NCBI GenBank assembly: GCA_012513435.1
Contig: JAAZCE010000038.1
Coordinates: forward strand, 1-53,938
DNA: 53,938 bases
Direction: 5' to 3'
Origin: Clostridiales bacterium
GTDB lineage: Bacteria > Bacillota > Clostridia > Peptostreptococcales > Anaerovoracaceae
Shown here: positions 8,363 through 14,994 of the stretch, in pieces
Numbering within the stretch: the first letter of the stretch is position 1
Layout: each line of letters opens with the position of its first letter
The notes under the pieces: generated by a model
The model's input: only the letters and a program-made list of their open reading frames with translations
The model's database searches: none
Told to the model about the DNA's origin: nothing
Program-made: the position numbers and the translations under genes

Positions 8363-10378
8363 TTACTCTCCTATCTTTATTTGCACTACATTTTTAACCC
8401 ATTTTGAGATTTGGTTTTCCACAACCAGCCTCATGGGACCGAATCCGTTTTCACCGGTAAAGCCTGCTGCTTTCTTATTCTTCACAAGAGGTTCACCATC
8501 TAAGCTATACGCTATTATTACATCGCGATGCTCTCCCTGCTGATACTGACTGTCGATACCATTCCACACGTCATCTACTGCAAGCTCCGTTTCATAGCCG
8601 TCCTCGCCTATTACGGTTATCTTAGTCGGTTTATCTATTTCAGACTTGAGATTATCCTGTATTATTTTTTTCAAAGCAACGCCCTGATACCCGTCTATTC
8701 CTGCTGATGAACCGAAGGTGTCTTTGACGGTGTACTCCGAATTTTCCAGTTCCTTAAGGGTGTACTTGGCGGAATTCACTTCCGAACCGGAGAGCTTCAA
8801 GGTTGACTTTAAATATCTCTTATAAGGCTTCTCTCTGTGGGTCCATTGACCTTCCTTAGCTTCAACATGAATATCAGTAACGCTGTTAACATCCTCACAC
8901 TTTACAGGACCTCCTTCATCTATGGCATTTCCGTCCTGTCGCGTAACTAGCAGGAGCTTATCCTTGTTTTTATGAAGCTGGTCCATCGTGTATTTGACGG
9001 TCGTGTCTCCCTCTATAGTGATCTTTTCCGCATCTATAGCCAGGCCTCTTGCTTCAAGAAATCCCGCCAGAGATATTCCCCTTTGGCTTCCCGATGTGAC
9101 CATCAGGTCATTGTAGCTTTCCAGCTCGCTTACGGTTATGTCCCCCGACTTCTTCACTCCGTCACCGTCTATTGTTATCAGGCTGCTGCCGTAGGGGTTC
9201 TCCGAAAGAGCCGCATCACCCTTCAAATTTATCTCAATAGCACTTACCGGTTTAGCCGTAGAGGTCTTCACATATCCCTTAACGGCAGGCAAGAGTGCAT
9301 ACACTCCCCTCTGAGAAGCTTCTCCGTTGACCGCATATCCTAAGGCAGGCTTGATATTTGTTATGGTCAGACCTTCCTTTGCAACGGTGTACTTGCTGAA
9401 ATCGCCCTTAACATTCCTGAAATACTCCATATCTATTACTTGGCTGCTGCCATCATTGTAGAGGAATTTTACCGTACCCTCTCTCGATGCAAAGTCCAAG
9501 TTTGAAGCTACGAACTGCCACAAATTCGCCCCCTTGTACCAGTTCTTTTTACCGTAATAGTTTTCTTCCGTGCCATTGAAGGCCGCCAGCTCCCCGCATG
9601 TAAAGCTTCCCTGATCCACCGTATTGCCTTCTTCATCCTTTGCCGTTATGGTCAAGGCTGTTTTATCGTCATAGGAAAGGTCTACCTCATCTCCGACTAT
9701 TATCTTCCTCACCCACTTGGCATTGTCAGGTGCGTTGAATTCATCGCTCGATTTTTGCCCCGCAATGAGCCTTACGGGACCGCCTACATTCTCTTCATTC
9801 TGAGAATAGCCTTCCTCCTCCGTTATCTCATCTCCCGGCACCTTGCTCCCCACGGGGCCTGTAAGAGGCAGTCCGTCACTGCCAAAAGCCACAATAACAG
9901 GAACATTTTCCCCTGCCGGCTCCTTATCCTCCATGCTGCTATATGTATTATCCATGCTTTCCTTTATTTCATCTAAAGAAAGTATCGAGGCATATCCGTC
10001 GGCGGAAATAATCCTTACCTTCGTATCTTTATCTGCTTTCACATCAAGCCCTGCGTACAAAAGCAGTTCATAAAGTTTAAGGCCGGTCATCTTGTGCTGA
10101 GAAAATATAGAACCTCTCGTAAGCATGCTGTATGTGCCTTCGTAGGCAAGGCTTTCATCAGAGGTAAGTTCTTCCAGCTCTTTAACAGAAAAAACCTTCT
10201 CTGAGTGCAGTTCATCTCCCGTTATGGTAACAGTGCTGAAAACATAGTCTCCGCTGCCGTAGTTTTCATCCTCGCCGTAGTTGATATGCAAGGCACTCTT
10301 GTTCACATTGCCGCAGGCTCCAAGCAAAACAGCAATGCACATAATTCCAAGTACAATGATAAATTTCTTTTTCTTCAT
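8363..10378 (-). CDS. Large lipoprotein with about four tandem sulfite-oxidase-like domains
   Basis: Start chosen at ATG 10378 (671 residues) because AGGAG sits 7 nt upstream and the signal MKKKKFIIVLGIMCIAVLLGAC follows at once; an in-frame ATG at 10426 lacks both. Repeats are visible: domain 1 (about 45-230: MTGLKLYELLLYAGLDV, ISADGYASILSLDEI, GPVRLIAGQ, NAKWVRKIIVG), domain 2 (about 235-385: YKGANLWQFVASNLDF, VKFLYNDGSSQV), domain 3 (about 390-515: GISLAGFLEARGL) and domain 4 (about 525-671: YQGVALKKIIQDNL, VIGEDGYETELAVDDV, GPMRLVVENQ, KWVKNVVQIKI). None has the Mo-ligand cysteine in place. It opens the operon, with TATAAT on the minus strand at 10405-10400. Probably a multivalent surface binding protein; the ligand is unknown. 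Confidence 0.75.
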   Translation of the reverse strand: MKKKKFIIVLGIMCIAVLLGACGNVNKSALHINYGEDENYGSGDYVFSTVTITGDELHSEKVFSVKELEELTSDESLAYEGTYSMLTRGSIFSQHKMTGLKLYELLLYAGLDVKADKDTKVRIISADGYASILSLDEIKESMDNTYSSMEDKEPAGENVPVIVAFGSDGLPLTGPVGSKVPGDEITEEEGYSQNEENVGGPVRLIAGQKSSDEFNAPDNAKWVRKIIVGDEVDLSYDDKTALTITAKDEEGNTVDQGSFTCGELAAFNGTEENYYGKKNWYKGANLWQFVASNLDFASREGTVKFLYNDGSSQVIDMEYFRNVKGDFSKYTVAKEGLTITNIKPALGYAVNGEASQRGVYALLPAVKGYVKTSTAKPVSAIEINLKGDAALSENPYGSSLITIDGDGVKKSGDITVSELESYNDLMVTSGSQRGISLAGFLEARGLAIDAEKITIEGDTTVKYTMDQLHKNKDKLLLVTRQDGNAIDEGGPVKCEDVNSVTDIHVEAKEGQWTHREKPYKRYLKSTLKLSGSEVNSAKYTLKELENSEYTVKDTFGSSAGIDGYQGVALKKIIQDNLKSEIDKPTKITVIGEDGYETELAVDDVWNGIDSQYQQGEHRDVIIAYSLDGEPLVKNKKAAGFTGENGFGPMRLVVENQISKWVKNVVQIKIGE

Positions 10379-10443
10379 AGCAACTCCTTCTGTCTGCCTA
10401 TTATACCTATGGCAGTAGTGTATCATGAATTATTATTAGAAAT

Positions 10444-10457
10444 GTTGTTGAACCAAC
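10444..10457. promoter_or_regulatory. GTTGTTT-family operator between divergent lipoprotein and THEP1 genes
   Basis: GTTGTTGAACCAAC, within the symmetrical ATGTTG-N6-CAACAT, matches 12 of 14 bases of the palindromes at 6082-6095 and 26237-26250. It lies between the minus-strand start at 10378 and the plus-strand start at 10485, about 40-55 bases upstream of the minus-strand TATAAT at 10405-10400. It could serve both directions. Confidence 0.5.
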
Positions 10458-10484
10458 ATACAAATGGAAAATTCATAGTAGAAT

Positions 10485-11090
10485 ATGTACATGAAAAGAC
10501 ATTTATTTCTTGAGGGACCTGTTCAGTCAGGCAAATCTACAATATTGCGTCAGCTCCTTGAGCCGCACATAGATTATACCGGAGGATTCGCAAGCCAAAG
10601 GCTGTTGGATTCTTACAGTCAGACCAGGGGCTTTCGCATAGGAGCCGCCGGCTGTACAGCCCTTACCTCCCCTTTTTCCAAAGGATATGACGGTGTTTTC
10701 AGAATCAGCAATGATGACGGCACCGTTGACAAGTACCCTGAGGTCTTTGAAAATAAGGGCGTAGAGTATCTTATAAAAAATCAAGGGAAGAAGGTAATTC
10801 TTCTGGATGAGATAGGAGGTGCAGAGCTTTTGGGCAGCCGCTTCAGACAAGCGCTGTACGAGGTTCTCGGTGGCTCCACTCCTTGTATCGGTGTAATCAA
10901 GCTTATAGAGAGCGCAGACTTCATGGTAACCACTTCCGACTATCCCCGGAGTATAATTGAATATAACCGGGAGCTTAGGAGAAAGATAACCGAAGAATAC
11001 GGTGGGAAAATAGTGAGATTCACCAAAGACGATGACGCCGTAATAAAGGAAATAGAGGATTTTTTATGTGGAATCTTTACGATAAAATAA
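10485..11090 (+). CDS. THEP1-family nucleoside-triphosphatase / P-loop NTPase
   Basis: This 201-residue cytoplasmic protein has a Walker A loop near the start (LEGPVQSGKST, about 9-19) and a Walker B (KVILLDEIGGAEL, about 103-115). The pattern FLEGPVQSGKST...GGFASQRLLD...GFRI matches the archaeal/bacterial NTPase_1 (THEP1) family, whose members hydrolyse NTPs and whose true role is mostly unknown. The start is ATG 10485 or the in-frame ATG at 10491; neither has a good ribosome site. Its end overlaps the DUF364 gene by 25 nt, so the two form an operon. Divergence from the surface lipoprotein gene across a shared operator suggests it acts in the same system, perhaps powering cofactor or metal handling. 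Confidence 0.75.
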   Translation: MYMKRHLFLEGPVQSGKSTILRQLLEPHIDYTGGFASQRLLDSYSQTRGFRIGAAGCTALTSPFSKGYDGVFRISNDDGTVDKYPEVFENKGVEYLIKNQGKKVILLDEIGGAELLGSRFRQALYEVLGGSTPCIGVIKLIESADFMVTTSDYPRSIIEYNRELRRKITEEYGGKIVRFTKDDDAVIKEIEDFLCGIFTIK

Positions 11091-11782
11091 TTAATGCCAT
11101 ACCAAATAACTTTTTTATAGATTTTGTAAATGTTGGGGAAACTTGGACCGTCGTTTCAGCGGGTGCTTATTGCGGTGTTGCTGTCACCGTCAATGAACAA
11201 AATCAGCCTCTAACTAACTTTGACTATTTATGTGGTCGGTCTTTGCAGGAAACTGCTACCCTTTGCAAATCATGGGATTTTCAGGAAGCATCCGTTGGAA
11301 CAGCCGCAGTAAACGCATATTTGAATTCAAAAGAGCATTTACAGACAATCAAACACATGAGTACTGACAATGCTTTTGATGATTACAGAGAACTGTCGGC
11401 GGGAAAGAAGGTAGCTGTAATAGGTCATTTCACACAGCTGGAAAGATTTCTCACCGATTCCGAAGTTTATGTTCTCGAAAGAAATCCGCAAGAAGGCGAT
11501 TATCCGGATTCTGCCTGCGAATACATTCTCCCGGAAATGGACTATGTCTTCATTACAGGCTCAGCCTTTATAAACAAGACCTTGCCACGGCTTCTGGCCT
11601 TGAGCAAGCATCCTATAGTGTTGGGACCCAGCACCCCTATGTCACCGGCCCTTTTGGAGTATGGCGCAAAGGAGCTGAGCGGGCTGTCTCTCGGAATCGT
11701 TACAAAAAAAGAAGCCGCAACCATAGGCCACGGCAATGTACGTCTGAAGAATTTTGGAGAACGCATCAAAATTACTGTCTGA
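11066..11782 (+). CDS. DUF4213/DUF364 'heavy-metal chelation' protein
   Basis: This 238-residue protein shows the two-part pattern of this family. The N-terminal enolase-like DUF4213 part is about 1-90 (VGETWTVVSAGAYCGVAVTV, SWDFQEASVGTAAVNAYLN). The Rossmann-like DUF364 part is about 108-225 (GKKVAVIGHFTQLERF, VYVLERNPQEGDYPDSACE, DYVFITGSAFINKTLPRLL, VLGPSTPMSPALLEYGAKEL). The family name comes from structure and gene context; Pfam suggests a link to heavy metals and anaerobic corrinoid synthesis, but no reaction has been proved. The gene is translated with the THEP1 gene (25-nt overlap; GAGG site before the ATG) and converges on mobB with a 7-nt gap. Context here points to molybdenum or another metal. 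Confidence 0.8.
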   Translation: MWNLYDKIINAIPNNFFIDFVNVGETWTVVSAGAYCGVAVTVNEQNQPLTNFDYLCGRSLQETATLCKSWDFQEASVGTAAVNAYLNSKEHLQTIKHMSTDNAFDDYRELSAGKKVAVIGHFTQLERFLTDSEVYVLERNPQEGDYPDSACEYILPEMDYVFITGSAFINKTLPRLLALSKHPIVLGPSTPMSPALLEYGAKELSGLSLGIVTKKEAATIGHGNVRLKNFGERIKITV

Positions 11783-11789
11783 CTCAAAA

Positions 11790-12536
11790 TTATTGCTTGA
11801 TTTTAATAACTATCTCGCAGTTGTCCCTATATCCGTCCAGTTCCTTGATTACAGAGGTGGATACACTTTTTACCATACTTTTTACAAAAGGAACCATAGA
11901 CAGTTCTTCCCCATCAAGAAAAACCTGGACGCTTTCACCTTTTAATATGCACCGGGATATGCTCTCGGTGCCTTTTATTATCCTCTCCGTAAGTCCGCAG
12001 CAATCGGTGCCGCAAGCGGTACAGCAGTCTGCTGAATAATTGGGCATACGCTCAGGAGTTTTTTCTTCAATGAGGCTCACCAGCTTTTCTATGTTCTCAA
12101 GAGCATTTATTACGGGCAAATCCTCGTAACTGCTGATACGATTGCTGATAACTCCTGATGCTGCAATAGTCAGCTTTCCCTTCTGCGCGGCCAGTTCCTC
12201 TTCTGTCCTTCCTGTAATTATGTCGGGACAGTTGGCTTCGCATTTACCTTCTATTACCACATAGTCCTGGTCATACATATCCAGGATTTTTTCTATATCC
12301 ACGGCGCCTTCAAACATCACATCGGTTTCCGTAAGGCCCCTTGCTGTTACGGGACATGCTCCCGCCTTCTTGTGTATGTCCGTATTGGAGCCATCTTTCT
12401 CCATAGTAAAGTCTTCAAAGTGGATTTCCTTTATGGAACCTACCGTGTAGCCTCTGCGACGAAGCTCCTTTATTATTGCTTCTACTGTAGTAGTTTTCCC
12501 TGTTTTGCTTATTCCTTGTACTTTAATGATTTTCAT
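11790..12536 (-). CDS. mobB: MobB-like molybdopterin-guanine dinucleotide biosynthesis P-loop protein
   Basis: The protein has 248 residues. Residues 1-165 follow MobB: Walker [10 protein letters not shown] (8-16), [22 protein letters not shown] around 32-53, then [19 protein letters not shown]. MobB assists MobA in adding GMP to the molybdenum cofactor, probably as a GTPase. The C-terminal part is extra: a cysteine cluster ([13 protein letters not shown], about 168-180) that could hold an Fe-S cluster or metal, then a small alpha/beta domain ([16 protein letters not shown]). The ATG overlaps the nfo stop (ATGA). No strong ribosome site is visible, so it is probably coupled to nfo. It converges on the DUF364 gene. 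Confidence 0.8.
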   Translation of the reverse strand: MKIIKVQGISKTGKTTTVEAIIKELRRRGYTVGSIKEIHFEDFTMEKDGSNTDIHKKAGACPVTARGLTETDVMFEGAVDIEKILDMYDQDYVVIEGKCEANCPDIITGRTEEELAAQKGKLTIAASGVISNRISSYEDLPVINALENIEKLVSLIEEKTPERMPNYSADCCTACGTDCCGLTERIIKGTESISRCILKGESVQVFLDGEELSMVPFVKSMVKSVSTSVIKELDGYRDNCEIVIKIKQ

Positions 12537-13369
12537 TTTTTACTATACTGCGACTGCCTGAGCAGTGCAATCTCCTTTTCGTAGCCTTCTAGGTCGTTTG
12601 GGGTTTCCAAAATACACGGGAGCCCCTGGAGTTGAGGGTGATAAACCACCCTTAATATGGCTTCAAGGCCTATTTGCCCTTCGCCTATTTTGGCATGTCT
12701 GTCTTTATGGGCCCCCAAAGTATTGAGACTGTCGTTGATATGAAGAACGTGCAGTCTGTCTATGCCGATAACATCATCGAATTCCTTAAGCACGCCGTCA
12801 AGATTCTTGACTATATCATATCCCGCATCGTTTACATGACAGGTATCAAGGCAGACACCTATCTTATCCTTGATTTCCACTCTGTCTATTATTTTCCGCA
12901 GTTCCTCAAACCTTCCGCCAATTTCACTTCCCTTGCCTGCCATTGTTTCCAGCAATATAACGGTGCTTTGCTGCGGGGTTATGATCCTGTTCAGCAGATC
13001 CGATATAAGCTCTATGCCTTTTTTCACTCCCTGGCCTACGTGACTTCCGGGGTGAAAATTATAGTAATTTCCCGGGATGTATTCCATTCTTCTCATATCG
13101 TCAGACATACATTCATAGGCGAAGGCCCTGACTCTATCCGTCTCCGAGCATGGATTGAGAGTATACGGAGCGTGAGCCACCAGCTTGCCAAAGCCGTTTC
13201 CTTCAGCCAAAGCAAGAAACCTTTCAACGTCAGAAGCATTTATTTCCTTGGCCTTTCCTCCCCTTGGGTTTCGCGTAAAGAACTGAAAGGTGTCTGCTCC
13301 TATTTTCAAGGCTTCACTTCCCATATTTTCAAAGCCCTTGACCGACGACAGATGACATCCTACATACAT
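12533..13369 (-). CDS. nfo: Deoxyribonuclease IV (AP endonuclease, Nfo family)
   Basis: This 278-residue TIM-barrel endonuclease cuts DNA 5' of abasic sites using three zinc ions. Family motifs are complete: [14 protein letters not shown] at the N-terminus, [84 protein letters not shown] and ILETPND. The His, Asp and Glu metal ligands are all in these motifs. Length is normal for the family. Its start overlaps the end of the macrodomain gene, and its end overlaps mobB, so the minus-strand genes from 14353 to 11790 form one overlapping operon. Confidence 0.95.
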   Translation of the reverse strand: MYVGCHLSSVKGFENMGSEALKIGADTFQFFTRNPRGGKAKEINASDVERFLALAEGNGFGKLVAHAPYTLNPCSETDRVRAFAYECMSDDMRRMEYIPGNYYNFHPGSHVGQGVKKGIELISDLLNRIITPQQSTVILLETMAGKGSEIGGRFEELRKIIDRVEIKDKIGVCLDTCHVNDAGYDIVKNLDGVLKEFDDVIGIDRLHVLHINDSLNTLGAHKDRHAKIGEGQIGLEAILRVVYHPQLQGLPCILETPNDLEGYEKEIALLRQSQYSKK

Positions 13370-13872
13370 TGTATCTTCTCCAAATATATATTGTAAAGCC
13401 TATCATTATAGCAGCACATTATTATCTCAATATCGTAATCGCTGTTGGCGTATATCCACTCCTTGACCGCCATCAATGCTATCTCCGTAGCTTCCTGAGG
13501 AGGGTATCCGTATACTCCAGTGGAAATCGCCGAAAATGCAATGCTGTGCAAGTCGTTTCTCCTTGCCAGGTCCAGTGAATTCCTGTAACAGTTTGCCAGC
13601 TTTACGCCGTCCTCAGACTTGCCTGAATATACAGGACCTACCGTGTGGATAACGTGCTTTGCCTTGAGGTCGTACCCTCCCGTTATCTTAGCCTGTCCCG
13701 TTTCACATTCATTAAGGCCCCGGCACTCCTTTACAAGTCCTGGCCCTGCCGCCCGATGTATAGCGCCATCAACTCCGCCGCCGCCCAGAAGTGTCTTGTT
13801 GGCTGCATTTACTATGCATTCGCAGTCCAGAGACGTTATATCTGCCTTGATTACTCTTATTCTATTGTCCAT
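13360..13872 (-). CDS. Macrodomain protein, probable O-acetyl-ADP-ribose deacetylase (YmdB-like)
   Basis: I start this gene at ATG 13872 (170 residues) because AAGGAG lies 8 nt upstream; a longer version would begin inside the upstream gene. The sequence has the macrodomain signature [39 protein letters not shown] and, later, [17 protein letters not shown], which bind ADP-ribose. YmdB-type members remove acetyl groups from O-acetyl-ADP-ribose or reverse mono-ADP-ribosylation. It overlaps the upstream butyrate-kinase fragment by 11 nt and the downstream nfo by 10 nt, so all three are cotranscribed. It is a near-complete single domain. Confidence 0.9.
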   Translation of the reverse strand: MDNRIRVIKADITSLDCECIVNAANKTLLGGGGVDGAIHRAAGPGLVKECRGLNECETGQAKITGGYDLKAKHVIHTVGPVYSGKSEDGVKLANCYRNSLDLARRNDLHSIAFSAISTGVYGYPPQEATEIALMAVKEWIYANSDYDIEIIMCCYNDRLYNIYLEKIQCM

Positions 13873-14353
13873 AGGTATACTCCTTGGTTTTCTCCTGTCC
13901 GGTAAGCAATCTGTATGCTCCGCCTGCCAACGCATCCAGCTCGCTTCCCATAGTTGAATCATATATATAGGCCGGTATTCCCAGAGGTTTGCCTATGGAA
14001 TATGCCAAAACAGCTCCGAGGCTTGATGCATGCTGTGGAATCTGACTGCTGGTCATGCGGCAGCAAAGAGCCTCATTGACGCGGTATCCCCCTGATTCAA
14101 GTTCAGGTGCCATACCTCCTCTGCCCACTACTGCAGATAAATTTGACATGTCATAGTCTGCATCCTTAAGCTGACCCAGTATCATCTTCTTCCTGTAATT
14201 CTCCTGCTCCCCTAGGGAACCGAAGCTGTTTATAATTTCATCATCGTGGACTATGGCGTAATTTATGACAGTTCTGCTGTTGTGGTCTGTATATACTGCT
14301 ATCTTAGTCGATGTAGAGCCAGGATTTATTACTAAAATGTCTCTGATATCCAT
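13862..14353 (-). CDS. Truncated butyrate kinase (N-terminal half only)
   Basis: At 163 residues this is less than half of butyrate kinase (about 355). The N-terminal ASKHA lobe is well kept: ILVINPGSTSTKIAVY (phosphate 1 loop), VVGRGGMAPELESGGYRVNEAL, QHASSLGAVLAYSIGKPLGIPAYIYD. The frame then ends in a short unrelated tail ([15 protein letters not shown]), so the C-terminal lobe, with the second phosphate and adenosine motifs, is missing. It cannot be a normal kinase. AAAGGA lies 8 nt before the ATG and the stop overlaps the macrodomain gene, so it still looks translated. Either it is a relic kept for translational coupling, or a single-lobe protein with a new job. No C-terminal half appears nearby. 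Confidence 0.75.
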   Translation of the reverse strand: MDIRDILVINPGSTSTKIAVYTDHNSRTVINYAIVHDDEIINSFGSLGEQENYRKKMILGQLKDADYDMSNLSAVVGRGGMAPELESGGYRVNEALCCRMTSSQIPQHASSLGAVLAYSIGKPLGIPAYIYDSTMGSELDALAGGAYRLLTGQEKTKEYTYGQ

Positions 14354-14415
14354 TGCACTGGTCCTTTCATTTGTATCTATTTTATGTTATTATTGTTTTA
14401 ACAGGAGGGCGAAAC

Positions 14416-14991
14416 ATGTACATAAGAAATAACATAGTAAGTGCTATCTTCCGAATCATATTCATAATCGCATGCGGTGCAGGGCTCGCTTTAAAGCTTC
14501 TCGACACGGGCATATCTCTTGACGCTTTCTTGAGCGATTTCGCATTGCTGGCAAGTACTCTTGCTCTGGCTTATTTCATCTACTTGCTGATTGCCCGACC
14601 GAGATATGAACGAGGCTTCTTAAGAGGAGCTGTCACTATCTATCTCCTCTTAATATTCATTATGAATTCATTCATAGCGATGACACCTCTGTCAACCATG
14701 GGAATAGCTAATACTTTGCTGTATTTCGTATCACCTCTTGTGGCATTTGTGGATTATCTGTTATTCTGTCCAAAGGGAGGTTTTCATCCTTACAATCCTC
14801 TTACCTGGGCAATACTTCCAGCCATCTACAATCTAGCTATCGCAATACTTAACCACTTCATACCAACCATAACGGGCTCGGTCTACTTCACATTCCTCAA
14901 TATGGGATTCATATTGTCTCTTCTGGTCTTCCTAGGAATAGGATATCTTCTTTTCTTAATAGACAGCCTGATGGCAGGAAGAAGACACTGA
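14416..14991 (+). CDS. Pr6Pr-family integral membrane protein
   Basis: Start at ATG 14416 (191 residues; AGGAGGG just upstream). The protein has about six membrane helices. Patterns typical of Pr6Pr (FAR-17a/AIG1-like) proteins are present: FALLASTLALAYFIYLL, RGAVTIYLLLIFIMN, LLYFVSPLVAFVDYLLFCPKGG and a C-terminal YFTFLNMG. No function is established for bacterial members. It is a single gene on the plus strand, divergent from the buk fragment and convergent with the TetM-like gene (3-nt gap). Confidence 0.7.
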   Translation: MYIRNNIVSAIFRIIFIIACGAGLALKLLDTGISLDAFLSDFALLASTLALAYFIYLLIARPRYERGFLRGAVTIYLLLIFIMNSFIAMTPLSTMGIANTLLYFVSPLVAFVDYLLFCPKGGFHPYNPLTWAILPAIYNLAIAILNHFIPTITGSVYFTFLNMGFILSLLVFLGIGYLLFLIDSLMAGRRH

Positions 14992-14994
14992 CCG

